Shown one piece after another: positions 43,056-51,422 of a DNA stretch of 64,000 bases (position 1 is its first letter; each line of letters begins with the position of its first letter). This DNA is from Mycobacteriales bacterium. GTDB lineage: Bacteria; Actinomycetota; Actinomycetes; Mycobacteriales; SCTD01. A model generated the notes under the pieces. It did not search any database, was not told the origin of the DNA, and was given only the letters and a program-made list of their open reading frames with translations. Location: assembly GCA_040902655.1 (NCBI GenBank), contig JBBDWV010000052.1:7804-71803 (forward strand). Direction: 5' to 3'. Both the position numbers and the translations under genes were made by a program.

Positions 43056-44147
43056 TCAGAGTTCGATGTCGCAGGCGCCGGCAGCGGCGTTGATGCAGGT
43101 CTGGATGCGCACGCCGTCGCCCTCGGCGGCGGTGGTGAGCGCGCCGTCGCGCAGGTCGCGGACGGCGCCGGAGCGCAGCGGTACGACGCAGCCGAAGCAG
43201 ATGCCCATCCGGCAGCCGGACGGCATGAGCACCCCGGCCTTCTCGCCGGCGTCGAGCAGGGGCGTGCCGCCGCCGGCTTCGAGGGTGACCTGCTGCTCGA
43301 GGAAGCGCACCGTGCCGCCCTCGCCGGTCGCCAGGACGGTGGCCCGGAAGCGTTCGGTGTGCAGCCGGTCGGCGATGCCGCGGGCGCCGAAGTGTTCCTC
43401 GAGCGCGTCGAGCATCCCGACCGGGCCGCAGGCCCAGGTCTGCCGCTCGGCCAGGTCGGGCACCAGCCCTTCGACGTCCTCGGCGGTGAGCAGCCCGGCT
43501 TCGTCGGTGTGCTGTTCCACCAGCCGGATGCGGCCGCGCGCGGCCAGGGCGCGCAACTCGCCGCCGAAGACGACGTCGCCTGCGGTCGGTGCCGAGTGCA
43601 CCAGGACGACGTCCTCGAGCTCGTCGAGCGCGTTGCGCAGCATCCCCATGACGGGGGTGATCCCGCTGCCGGCCGTCACGAAGAGCACCTTCGCCGGCCG
43701 GGGCTCGGGCAGGACGAAGGCCCCGGTCGCCTGGTCGAGCTGGACCACGAGGCCGGGGCGGGCGCGGCGGACGAGGTGGTTGCTGACCGTGCCGTCAGGG
43801 ATGGCCTTGACGGTGACGGCGATGCACCCGTCGGGCCGGTCCACCGGCGAGGTGAGGGAGTAAGCTCGCCATTGGCGGACCCCGTCGACGTCGACGCCGA
43901 GCCGCACGTACTGGCCGGGGGTGTGTGGCCGCCAGCCACGTCCCGGGCGGAGAACGAGGGACACCGCGTCGCGGGTCTCCGGATGCACCGCGACGATCCG
44001 TCCGCGCAGGTCGGCGCCGGACCGCAGCGGGTCCAGCAGGTCGACGTAGTCGGACGGGACGAGCGGCGTGGCCACCAGCCCCGCGAGCTGGACAGCGCGC
44101 TCGCGCAGCCGGGTCAGGGCGGCAGGAGCAAGGGCCGGTGCAGTCAT
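43056..44147 (-). CDS. Flavodoxin-reductase/2Fe-2S electron transfer protein for desaturase
   Basis: 363 residues, oxygenase-reductase layout. The FAD domain has RAYSLTSPVDRPDG. The NAD(P) domain has VLFVTAGSGITPVMGMLR and WACGPVGMLDALEEHF. The plant-type 2Fe-2S domain carries its ligands in PSGCRMGICFGCV and QTCIN. It moves electrons from NAD(P)H to the desaturase encoded next, matching the mycobacterial Rv3230c-DesA3 pair. It lies 88 bp after the regulator gene and 25 bp before the desaturase. Confidence 0.94.
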   Translation of the reverse strand: MTAPALAPAALTRLRERAVQLAGLVATPLVPSDYVDLLDPLRSGADLRGRIVAVHPETRDAVSLVLRPGRGWRPHTPGQYVRLGVDVDGVRQWRAYSLTSPVDRPDGCIAVTVKAIPDGTVSNHLVRRARPGLVVQLDQATGAFVLPEPRPAKVLFVTAGSGITPVMGMLRNALDELEDVVLVHSAPTAGDVVFGGELRALAARGRIRLVEQHTDEAGLLTAEDVEGLVPDLAERQTWACGPVGMLDALEEHFGARGIADRLHTERFRATVLATGEGGTVRFLEQQVTLEAGGGTPLLDAGEKAGVLMPSGCRMGICFGCVVPLRSGAVRDLRDGALTTAAEGDGVRIQTCINAAAGACDIEL

Positions 44148-44235
44148 GCTGTCAGGCTGCCCCGATCGGGACGCTAAGTCGCTGGTCCGTCCGGAGGAGG
44201 TTGTGCGGCGGAATTCATCGCGTCACAACAAGGAG

Positions 44236-44916
44236 TCAGCCAGACTGCCGGAAAGCGACGCAGCAGCTGTCCGGGTCGGGGCGCAGGTCGGCCTGCAGGT
44301 CCCGGTCCAGCCCGAGCCCCTCGAGATAGCCGTCCGAGAGGGAGAGGTTCAGCGAGCAGACCTGCTCGGTGTTCGTGGCCCGGAACGTGTCGAACGGACA
44401 GTTCCGTACGAACAGCTCGTCGCCCTGCCGGCGCGGGGCATAGCCGAGCGTGGACAGCAGCCGCTCCAGCCGCGCGAACCGGGCCGTCGCCGTCCGGGGG
44501 AGCCGTCCGGAGGCGAGCTGCCGGCCCAGCTCCGCGCCGCGGCGCCGGGCGGCCCGCAGGGCGCTCGTGTGCGCCGTGTCGTCGGGTCGGAAGTCGGCGA
44601 TGCTGTCGAGCAGGACGCCGGCGAGCAGGTCGTAGCGGCGGTCCGGCACGCTCGCCACCACCTCCTGCTTCGATACGCGGTAGCGCTGCGCCGGGCGACC
44701 GGGTCCGCCGGTGGTGGCGTCCGGCCCGATTCCCTCGACGAAGCCGGACTCGAGCAGCTTGCCCAGGTGGAAGGCGACGAGGGTGCGGCCCACGCCCAGC
44801 GTGTCGACCAGCGCGGTCACCGTGCACGGCCCGTCCGCCTGCAGCCGCTCGAAGACGCGCCGCCGCTGCGGCTCGGTGAACACGCCCAGCTGACTGATGT
44901 CCTGCTCGAATCCCAC
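44236..44916 (-). CDS. Helix-turn-helix regulator with SufR-like Cys cluster
   Basis: 226 residues. The winged helix covers residues 15-60 (QRRRVFERLQADGPCTVTAL, LGVGRTLVAFHLGKLLESGF). The C-terminal half contains NCPFDTF, EQVCSLNLSLSDGYLEGLG and PDPDSCCVAFR. These four cysteines are spaced as in SufR-type Fe-S or related metal-sensing repressors. It heads the reductase-desaturase operon and is divergent from the Cys-rich mini-gene. Two matching repeats at 44935 and 45024 are likely binding sites. The GTG start follows a TAGGCT box by six bases (leaderless). The bound ligand is inferred, not shown. Confidence 0.88.
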   Translation of the reverse strand: MGFEQDISQLGVFTEPQRRRVFERLQADGPCTVTALVDTLGVGRTLVAFHLGKLLESGFVEGIGPDATTGGPGRPAQRYRVSKQEVVASVPDRRYDLLAGVLLDSIADFRPDDTAHTSALRAARRRGAELGRQLASGRLPRTATARFARLERLLSTLGYAPRRQGDELFVRNCPFDTFRATNTEQVCSLNLSLSDGYLEGLGLDRDLQADLRPDPDSCCVAFRQSG

Positions 44917-44922
44917 AGCGAC

Positions 44923-44928
44923 AGCCTA
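44923..44928 (-). promoter_or_regulatory. -10 box TAGGCT, leaderless start of regulator
   Basis: On the minus strand TAGGCT is six bases before GTG 44916. Confidence 0.5.
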
Positions 44929-44934
44929 CCGACG

Positions 44935-44960
44935 TTTGTCCAACAGTGGTTGACCGAACG
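44935..44960. promoter_or_regulatory. Repeat 1: TCCAAC-N5-TTGACCGAA
   Basis: First of two 26-bp direct repeats. This copy contains the dyad CAAC-N4-GTTG, close to the CAAC-N6-GTTG reported for cyanobacterial SufR sites. It lies just upstream of the regulator's -10 box, well placed for autorepression. Confidence 0.5.
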
Positions 44961-45023
44961 GGGGATGACGGGGTTGCGTCTCGATGGGGCGAGCAGCCCG
45001 GTCGGCGCCCCGACCCCTCATCT

Positions 45024-45049
45024 TTTCTCCAACGAAAATTGACCGAATG
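45024..45049. promoter_or_regulatory. Repeat 2: TCCAAC-N5-TTGACCGAA
   Basis: Second direct repeat, 89 bp from the first, identical at TCCAAC and TTGACCGAA. It lies about 55 bp before the mini-gene, so it may control that transcript. Confidence 0.45.
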
Positions 45050-45104
45050 CGGCAGAGCGAGTAGTAACAACATCTGTAGGTACAACATCGGAAGGGAGGT
45101 CGAC

Positions 45105-45167
45105 ATGTGCAAGGAGTGCGGCTGCGAGACCGCCAAGAAGGACGACAACGCGGATCAGGGCCACTGA
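45105..45167 (+). CDS. 20-residue Cys-rich mini-protein or leader peptide
   Basis: MCKECGCETAKKDDNADQGH. GGGAGG lies five bases before the ATG, and a 10-bp GC hairpin begins six bases after the stop. Both support real translation of this very short frame. Three of the first seven residues are cysteine, with acidic residues and a C-terminal His: a possible metal-binding peptide. Alternatively it is a cysteine-sensing leader peptide controlling the DUF2231 operon through the hairpin; Cys-codon attenuators are known from mycobacteria. It diverges from the SufR-like regulator and shares its repeats. Function unproven. Confidence 0.6.
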   Translation: MCKECGCETAKKDDNADQGH

Positions 45168-45173
45168 CGGCCG

Positions 45174-45202
45174 GCCGGGCAGCCTGACCCGTGCTGCCCG
45201 GC
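45174..45202 (+). terminator. Hairpin after mini-gene
   Basis: gccgggcagc (45174-45183) and gctgcccggc (45193-45202) form a perfect 10-bp stem with a nine-base loop, 52 bp before the DUF2231 gene. Terminator or attenuator; no T-run. Confidence 0.6.
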
Positions 45203-45254
45203 AGCGTCGACCCGCTGCATAGCCGATTTCCGTTCCCACTCCGAGGAGCATCCG

Positions 45255-45794
45255 ATGGACAGTTCCGCCAAGCTCGCCGGACACGCCATTCACCAGCAAC
45301 TGATCGTTCTGCCCCTGGGCCTGCTGGCCACCGCAGTCGTGTTCGACCTCCTGCGGCTGTCCACCGGCAACGCCGACTTCGCCACCGCCAGCTACCTGAT
45401 GATCGCCGCGGGGGTGCTCGGCGGTCTGCTCGCCGCCGTGTTCGGCTTCATCGACTACCTCGCCGTGCCGGCCGGCACCCGCGCCAAGCGGGTCGGCGCC
45501 GTGCATGGTGTGGGCAACGTCGTGGTCGTGGTGCTGTTCGCCGCCAGCTGGCTGCTGCGGGCGGCTGAGACGGATCATGTCGCCACCGGCCTGGCGCTGG
45601 GGCTGGCGCTGGCCGGTGCCGCGCTGGCGCTGCTGACCGGGTGGCTCGGCGGCGAGCTGGTAGGCCGCCTCGGTGTCGGGGTCGACGACGACGCCGAGCT
45701 GGATGCACGGCCCTCGTTCACCACCGGCATCCAGCTGGGCCGGCGCGATGCCGCCGCCGTCCGCTCACCGGCGCCGCCGTCCTACGGGTCGTGA
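45255..45794 (+). CDS. DUF2231 membrane protein
   Basis: 179 residues with four spans. GHAIHQQLIVLPLGLLATAV at the start is the DUF2231 signature with its histidines. ASYLMIAAGVLGGLLAAVFG, VVVVVLFAASWLLRA and GLALGLALAGAALALLTGWL are further spans. DUF2231 proteins are quinone- or heme-associated redox membrane proteins by prediction. GAGGAGCATCCG precedes ATG 45255. Its stop overlaps the GTG of the next gene, starting a tightly packed operon. Confidence 0.9.
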   Translation: MDSSAKLAGHAIHQQLIVLPLGLLATAVVFDLLRLSTGNADFATASYLMIAAGVLGGLLAAVFGFIDYLAVPAGTRAKRVGAVHGVGNVVVVVLFAASWLLRAAETDHVATGLALGLALAGAALALLTGWLGGELVGRLGVGVDDDAELDARPSFTTGIQLGRRDAAAVRSPAPPSYGS

Positions 45795-46465
45795 CAGCGC
45801 AGCGGATCTCCCACCGCACCGTCTGGCGGCGGTATGCCCTGGCTGCCGGCCTGGTCGTGGGGATCACGCTGGCGACGTTCGCGGTCGTGCAGATGGCGCA
45901 GGTGCCGGGCTTCCAGGATGCGCGCCTGCTCCACGGCAGCAGCGCCTGGACGGCCGCCGCCTCCGGCATCGGCCTGCTCATCGCCGACGTGCTCCTGCCG
46001 GTGCCGTCCAGCGGCGTCATGACGGCACACGGAGCGCTGTTCGGCGTCGCGGTCGGCACCATGCTGTCGCTGGTGGGAAACACCGGAGCGGTGCTCGCCG
46101 GGTGGCTGGTCGGTCGCACGGGGCGGGGCCGCCTGGAGCAGCCGCTGTCACCGCTCCAACGGGCCCGGGCGAGCGCCCTGCTGGGCCGGTGGGGGCCGGC
46201 CGCCCTGATCGTGACGCGCCCGGTGCCTGTGCTCGCCGAGACCGTGACCATCATGGCCGGAGCCACCGGGATGCGGCTCGTCCCGGTGCTGGCGGCGGGG
46301 GTAGCGGGCTCGCTACCGGTCGCACTCGCGTACGCCGTCGCGGGCCGGTGGGCAGCGACATCGGGCGTGGCGTTGCTGGTGTTCATCGTTCTGGTGGGAC
46401 TCGCCCTCGCCGCGCTCCTGCTGGCGCGGCGCGCGTCCTTCCGTGAGCGGCAGGCGGCGGCATGA
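45791..46465 (+). CDS. VTT/DedA-type (TVP38-like) membrane protein
   Basis: 224 residues, about five spans. The conserved core is LLIADVLLPVPSSGVMTAHG, GNTGAVLAGWLVGRTGRG and WGPAALIVTRPVPVLAETVT, matching the re-entrant loops of DedA/VTT proteins, some of which flip polyprenyl phosphates or phospholipids. GTG 45791 overlaps the DUF2231 stop (GTGA) and the stop overlaps the next ATG. Substrate unknown. Confidence 0.88.
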   Translation: MTAQRISHRTVWRRYALAAGLVVGITLATFAVVQMAQVPGFQDARLLHGSSAWTAAASGIGLLIADVLLPVPSSGVMTAHGALFGVAVGTMLSLVGNTGAVLAGWLVGRTGRGRLEQPLSPLQRARASALLGRWGPAALIVTRPVPVLAETVTIMAGATGMRLVPVLAAGVAGSLPVALAYAVAGRWAATSGVALLVFIVLVGLALAALLLARRASFRERQAAA

Positions 46466-47733
46466 CATCCCCCTTCCTTGCCGGCCTGACGTTCCCGACG
46501 AGCATCGCGCTGTCCGGCGACGGGAGCGTGTTCGTGGCCGAGGCCGGGCTCCCGTTCGGCGGAGCTGCACCGGGTGGCCGGGTCTGGCGGGTGGTGGCCG
46601 ACGGCTCGAAGCAGCTGGTCGCGGACGGCCTGCGGGCACCGGTGAACGGCCTGTCGCCGTACGGCCCCGACCTGTTGCTCGCCGAGGGCGGCCATCCGGG
46701 CCGGATCAGCGTGCTCACGGCGACAGGGGAACGCCGGACGCTGCTGGACGGGCTGCCCGGGCCGGGCAATTACCACACCAACACCGCGCTGGCGGGCCCG
46801 GACGGCTGGATCTACTTCAGCCAGGGCGCGATGACGAACACCGGGATCGTCGGCCTCGACTCCTACGAGATCGGCTGGCTCGGCCGGCTGCCGCACGCGC
46901 ACGACCTTCCCGGCTACGACGTGGTCCTCGCCGCCCACGTCGCCGAGACCGCCGATCCGTTCGCGCCGGACACCGGCGCCCGGGCGCGGACGGGTGGGTT
47001 CGCGCCCTTCGGGGTTGCGCACCCCGCCGGGCACCGCATCCCGGGTCAGGTGCCGGCGACCGCCGCGGTCATGCGCTGCCGGCCGGACGGCACCGGGCTC
47101 GAGGTGGTCGCGTGGGGACTGCGCAATGCCTGGGCGCTGGGCTTCCTGCCGGACGGCCGCCTGCTCGCCATCGACCAGGGAGCCGACGACCGGGGCAGCC
47201 GGCCGGTCGGCGCCGCGCCCGATGCGTTGTTCGAGGTGCGTCCCGGCGCGTGGTACGGCTGGCCCGATTTCGTCGCCGGCCGGCCGGTCACCGACCCGCG
47301 CTTCCTGCCCGGCTGCGGGCCGGAGCCGGTTTTCCTGCTCGCCCACCACGACGAGCTGCCCCCGCCCGAGCGGCCGCTGGTCGAGTTCGCGCCGCACGTG
47401 GCCGCCGTCAAGTTCGACGTCTATCCGGAGGGCAGCCGCTACGCCGGGCAGCTGCTGGTCGCGCTGTTCGGCGACGAGGCCCCCATGACGGTGCCGGGCG
47501 GCGGGGCATCCGTCGGGCGGGCACTCGTCCGCGTGGACACGGGGGAGTGGACGGTGCATCCGGTCGCCCTCGACGCCGAGCTCGCCCGGCCCATCGACGT
47601 GCGCTTCGACCCGGCGGACGGCACCGCGCTCGTCCTCGACTTCGGGCGCTTCGAGATGACGGAGCAGGGGGTGCGCGCGGAGCCCGGCAGCGGTGCGCTC
47701 TGGCGCCTCCCGACAGACCTGCTGGAGCAGTGA
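46462..47733 (+). CDS. PQQ-dependent glucose/sorbosone dehydrogenase-like beta-propeller (1)
   Basis: 423 residues, six-bladed propeller of the soluble glucose dehydrogenase superfamily. Repeating blade motifs include SIALSGDGSVFVAEAG, NTALAGPDGWIYFSQGA, VAWGLRNAWALGFLPDGRLL and VRFDPADGTALVLDFG. GLRNAW near residue 222 contains the conserved Arg of the PQQ/calcium region. There is no signal peptide, so it stays in the cytosol unless carried by a partner. It overlaps the preceding gene by four bases. The following gene is a longer paralogue. Confidence 0.87.
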   Translation: MTSPFLAGLTFPTSIALSGDGSVFVAEAGLPFGGAAPGGRVWRVVADGSKQLVADGLRAPVNGLSPYGPDLLLAEGGHPGRISVLTATGERRTLLDGLPGPGNYHTNTALAGPDGWIYFSQGAMTNTGIVGLDSYEIGWLGRLPHAHDLPGYDVVLAAHVAETADPFAPDTGARARTGGFAPFGVAHPAGHRIPGQVPATAAVMRCRPDGTGLEVVAWGLRNAWALGFLPDGRLLAIDQGADDRGSRPVGAAPDALFEVRPGAWYGWPDFVAGRPVTDPRFLPGCGPEPVFLLAHHDELPPPERPLVEFAPHVAAVKFDVYPEGSRYAGQLLVALFGDEAPMTVPGGGASVGRALVRVDTGEWTVHPVALDAELARPIDVRFDPADGTALVLDFGRFEMTEQGVRAEPGSGALWRLPTDLLEQ

Positions 47734-47752
47734 CGACCCGAGGAGCGGCGAC

Positions 47753-49333
47753 ATGAGCACGAAAAGGCCCGGCGGCCCGGCGGTCCAGGCAGCCAAACTC
47801 GACCAGTGGCTGGCCTATCTCTACAAGCCGTTCCAGCCGCTCGTCCGGGGACGGTCGCTGCGCCGCGTCGAGTCCCGGCAGTGGCGCGCCGAGGACATCC
47901 TGCTCCCCGACGGCTTCGTCGCCGAGGTCGTGACGACGGGCCTGAACGCCCCGGTGCACTGCACCTTCGCCCCCGACGGCAGCTGCTACGTCATCGAGTG
48001 CGGGCACAAGATCGAGACCCGGCCCCGGGTGCTGCGGGTGGACCCGGCGACCGGCGCGACCGAGGTCGTGTACGAGTTCTCCGATGCGGAGTGGAGGAAG
48101 ACCGGAGCGGTCACCGGCGCCTGCTGGCACGACGGCGCGCTGATCGTCACCGACACCGACCGGCTGCTGCGCATCACGCCGGACGGAAAGGCGCAGACGC
48201 TGCTCGACGGACTGCCGGGGCTGGGTGACCACCAGACCAACTACCCGGTCCTCGGGCCGGACGGCAGGATCTACTGGGGGCAGGGCACGGCCACCAACAC
48301 TGCCGTGGTCGGCGCCGACAACTTCGCCTACGAGTGGCTTCCCGCCTTCCCGGACTTCCACGACGTGCCCGGAGCGGACGTGGTGCTCACCGGCCGCAAC
48401 GTCCGTTACCGCGACGTGCTCGGATCGCTGACCCACGAGGTCAGCTGCGGCGCCTATGTCCCCTTCGGCACCGCGACGGAGCCGGGCCAGATCATCCGGG
48501 GGAGCGCAGCGGCGAGCGGCGCCGTCCTGCGCTGCCGGCCGGACGGCAGCGAGCTGGAGTGCGTGGCGTGGGGCCTGCGCAACCCGTACGGAATCGCCTT
48601 CCACCCCGACGGCCGGCTGTTCGCGACCGAGCACGGCATCGACGAGCGAGGTGAGCGCTACATCGTCGGGGATCTGGAGGATTTCTACGAGATCCGGGAG
48701 GGAGCCTGGTACGGCTGGCCCGACTACGCCTCGGGCATCCGGCTGGACGACCCGTACTGGGGCGACAAGGGCCGCAACCGCGAGCCGTTGCTCGCGGACC
48801 CGCCGGATCCGGACCCGCCGAAGCCGTTCGTGAGCCTGCCGCCGCACGCGGCTCCCAACGGCGTCGACTTCTGCCGGGACCCGGCCTTCGGCTACGAGGG
48901 CGACGCCTTCATCGCGCTGTTCGGCGACGTCGCGCCCGTGACGGCCCGCCCGATGACGCCGGTCGGTTTCAAGGTGGTGCGGGTCGACATGCGCAGCGGC
49001 GAGGTGGCGGACTTCGCCGTCAACAAGATCAACGGCCCCGCGTCGAAGCTGCCGCACTCCGGGTTCGAGCGTCCGTCGCACTGCCAGTTCGGCCCGGACG
49101 GCGCGCTCTACGTCGTCGACTGGGGTCAGATCGACATCGCCCCCGAGGTCGGCGGCATCCGCATGCCGCTCGCAAGCGGGGCGCTGTGGCGCATCCGCCG
49201 CACGTCAGGTCCGGTCGGTCCGCCGCCGCGAGCCAGGCAGGTCCCGCTCTACCTGCTCCAGGCGCTGGTCGCAGCTGCGGGGCTGGCCGCGCTGGTGGCC
49301 CTCGTGGTCTACCTGCTGCGCCGCGGAGGCTGA
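47753..49333 (+). CDS. PQQ-dependent dehydrogenase-like beta-propeller with C-terminal anchor (2)
   Basis: 526 residues, paralogue of the preceding protein. Blades include GLNAPVHCTFAPDGSCYVIE, YPVLGPDGRIYWGQGTATNT, VAWGLRNPYGIAFHPDGRLF, WYGWPDYASGI and CQFGPDGALYVVDWG. GLRNPYG is the conserved Arg-containing loop. Residues 500-520 form one membrane span (LLQALVAAAGLAALVALVVYL) with basic residues after it, so a tail-anchored protein facing the cytosol is predicted. AGGAG lies upstream of ATG 47753. The gap to the first paralogue is 19 bp. Confidence 0.88.
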   Translation: MSTKRPGGPAVQAAKLDQWLAYLYKPFQPLVRGRSLRRVESRQWRAEDILLPDGFVAEVVTTGLNAPVHCTFAPDGSCYVIECGHKIETRPRVLRVDPATGATEVVYEFSDAEWRKTGAVTGACWHDGALIVTDTDRLLRITPDGKAQTLLDGLPGLGDHQTNYPVLGPDGRIYWGQGTATNTAVVGADNFAYEWLPAFPDFHDVPGADVVLTGRNVRYRDVLGSLTHEVSCGAYVPFGTATEPGQIIRGSAAASGAVLRCRPDGSELECVAWGLRNPYGIAFHPDGRLFATEHGIDERGERYIVGDLEDFYEIREGAWYGWPDYASGIRLDDPYWGDKGRNREPLLADPPDPDPPKPFVSLPPHAAPNGVDFCRDPAFGYEGDAFIALFGDVAPVTARPMTPVGFKVVRVDMRSGEVADFAVNKINGPASKLPHSGFERPSHCQFGPDGALYVVDWGQIDIAPEVGGIRMPLASGALWRIRRTSGPVGPPPRARQVPLYLLQALVAAAGLAALVALVVYLLRRGG

Positions 49334-49353
49334 CCCTCGTCCTGCCCGGAACG

Positions 49354-49381
49354 CCAGGATTTTCCGGAAGAGCTGTCCTGG
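49354..49381 (+). terminator. Weak hairpin after second propeller gene
   Basis: ccagga (49354-49359) and tcctgg (49376-49381) enclose tttccggaa. Short stem, 20 bp after the stop; weak terminator candidate within a 160-bp gap. Confidence 0.25.
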
Positions 49382-49493
49382 TCAGGCGTGTAGCGCACCC
49401 TCAGTGACCGTGCGGGCACGGCAACCGGGGTGACGCTGCACGTTCGTGTTCGCGCCCGTCGGGAAGGACGGCGGCAATGACTCCTGGTGACGC

Positions 49494-51422
49494 GTGACGA
49501 CGGCGACCCGGCCGGGGCCGCGGCAGGTCCGCTGGTCCCCGGAGCTGGGTGCGCACCGGCTGCTCGGCGACGACAGGACGGTGGCGGTGCTGGCGCCGGA
49601 CGGCACCGTCCGATGGTGGTGCGCCCCGCAGTTCGACGACGCGCCGCTGTGCTGGCAGTTGCTCGACCCCGACGGGGGTTTCGCAGGCTTTCCCGACCTC
49701 GACTTCGTCGACTGCGACGACGGGCCGGCCGGCGCCACGAGCCGTACCGTCCTGCGCAGCGGGACGGTGCTGGTGGAGGTCCGCGACGGGCTGCTGACCG
49801 ACGACGACGGGTCGGCCCTGGTCCGCTGCCTGCGGCTGCTGCCCACAGCGGGACTGCCGTCCCCGGCGCCGGCCACCGTCGAGCACGCGCTGCGACTCGG
49901 CGGCTTCGGAACCGAGCCGGTCCGGCTGTCCCTCGAGGGCGACACCGCTACCGGCCGGCGCCGGTCGCGGGGGGTCGACCAGCAGCTGCTGGTGCGGGCC
50001 GCCGACCACCGGCTGCAGGGTGACCGGTTGCTCAGCACGGTGCACCTGACGCCGGACCGCTGGAGTGTGCTCATCGTCGCGGTGGGCGGCGACCCGGGAC
50101 GCGACGCCGACGCGCTGCTCGACCGGCTCAGGGCCCGCGAGCAGCACGAGCAGAGCCTGCTGCACAGCGCCCGCCTCCCGCGGACCCACCCGGAGCGCGC
50201 GCTCGACGCGCTGGCGGTGATCCGGGCCTGCACCTACCAGCCGACCGGCGCGGTCGTTGCCTCGCCGACGACCAGCCTGCCGGAGGCGGTGGGGCACGAT
50301 CGGCAGTTCGACTACCGCTACACCTGGCTGCGCGACGCCTCGCTGTCCACGGCCGTCGCGGCGCTGCTGGGCCGGTCCGCCGACGCCCGCCGCTACCTCG
50401 AGTTCGTGCACGACGCCTGGGGTGACACCGACCTGCTGACCCGGCCGATGCTCGACGTCCGCGGCGAGCCGGTGCCGGAGGAGTCCGAAGTGCCCGGCGT
50501 TTCCGGCTGGGCCGCCTCCCGGCCGGTCCGGGTCGGCAACGGCGCCCGGGACCAGCGGCAGTACGACGCGCTCGGCCTGCTCACCGAGGCCGTCTCGGTG
50601 TACGTGCAGGTCGGCGGTCGGCTCGACGACCGCACCTGGGCGCTGGTGTCCCGGCTGGCCGACAGCATCGCCGCGGACGAGCCGGAGCAGCCGAAGGCCA
50701 GCCACGGCATCTGGGAGATGCGCGAGGCGCAGCCGCTGATCGACGGCGACATCGGCCGCTGGCTGGTCCTGGACCGTGCGCTGTGGATCGCCCGCGGGTG
50801 GCGGCCGTGGACCCGGCGCAGGCAGTGGAAAAAGGCCCGCGACGTCATCTCCCGGCGGGTGCTGTCGGCCCTCGGACCGGACGGCCTGCTGCCGCAGAGC
50901 TACGACGGGCCCGCCGACCGACCCGATGCGTCCTCGCTGATGGCCGTCGCCTTCGGACTGTTCGCGCGCGACGACCCCCGGGCGGGCCGGCTGGTCGACG
51001 CCGTGCTGGCCCGGCTCGGCGCCGGCGCCCACCTGCACCGCTACCCGCCCGGCGAGGAGGACGGCTTCTCCGGCATCGAGGGAGCATTCCTGCCGATGAG
51101 CTTCCTCGCGGTCACCGCGCTGGCCCGGATCGGCCGTGTCGAGCAGGCCCGGCAGCGCCTGGACCGGCTGTGTGCCGGCCTGCCACGGCTGCTGTCGGAG
51201 GAGGTCGACCCGCAGACCGGCCGGCTGCTGGGCAACACCCCGCTGGTCTGGTCGCACGCCGAGCTCGCCCGCGCGGTGTACGTCCTGGACGCCGCGCAGC
51301 GGCGGGAGACGTGGGGCGCTCCCGGGTTGTGGGCCTGGCGGCTGTACCGCTACGTGCGGCTGCGGGCCGGACAGGGCACGGAGCAGGACCACGAGCGCCC
51401 GACGTCAGAGGAGAATCGATGA
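49494..51422 (+). CDS. Glycoside hydrolase family 15 protein (glucoamylase/trehalase type)
   Basis: 642 residues. The N-terminal beta domain (TVAVLAPDGTVRWWCAPQFD) precedes the (alpha/alpha)6 barrel. GH15 motifs are YRYTWLRDASLSTAV, NGARDQRQYDALG, HGIWEMREAQPL with the general acid Glu, and FSGIEGAFLPMSF with the general base Glu. Actinobacterial members hydrolyse trehalose or alpha-glucans. No signal peptide, so it acts inside the cell. GTG 49494 lacks a clear ribosome-binding site. The 3' end overlaps the VKOR gene by four bases. Confidence 0.94.
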   Translation: MTTATRPGPRQVRWSPELGAHRLLGDDRTVAVLAPDGTVRWWCAPQFDDAPLCWQLLDPDGGFAGFPDLDFVDCDDGPAGATSRTVLRSGTVLVEVRDGLLTDDDGSALVRCLRLLPTAGLPSPAPATVEHALRLGGFGTEPVRLSLEGDTATGRRRSRGVDQQLLVRAADHRLQGDRLLSTVHLTPDRWSVLIVAVGGDPGRDADALLDRLRAREQHEQSLLHSARLPRTHPERALDALAVIRACTYQPTGAVVASPTTSLPEAVGHDRQFDYRYTWLRDASLSTAVAALLGRSADARRYLEFVHDAWGDTDLLTRPMLDVRGEPVPEESEVPGVSGWAASRPVRVGNGARDQRQYDALGLLTEAVSVYVQVGGRLDDRTWALVSRLADSIAADEPEQPKASHGIWEMREAQPLIDGDIGRWLVLDRALWIARGWRPWTRRRQWKKARDVISRRVLSALGPDGLLPQSYDGPADRPDASSLMAVAFGLFARDDPRAGRLVDAVLARLGAGAHLHRYPPGEEDGFSGIEGAFLPMSFLAVTALARIGRVEQARQRLDRLCAGLPRLLSEEVDPQTGRLLGNTPLVWSHAELARAVYVLDAAQRRETWGAPGLWAWRLYRYVRLRAGQGTEQDHERPTSEENR

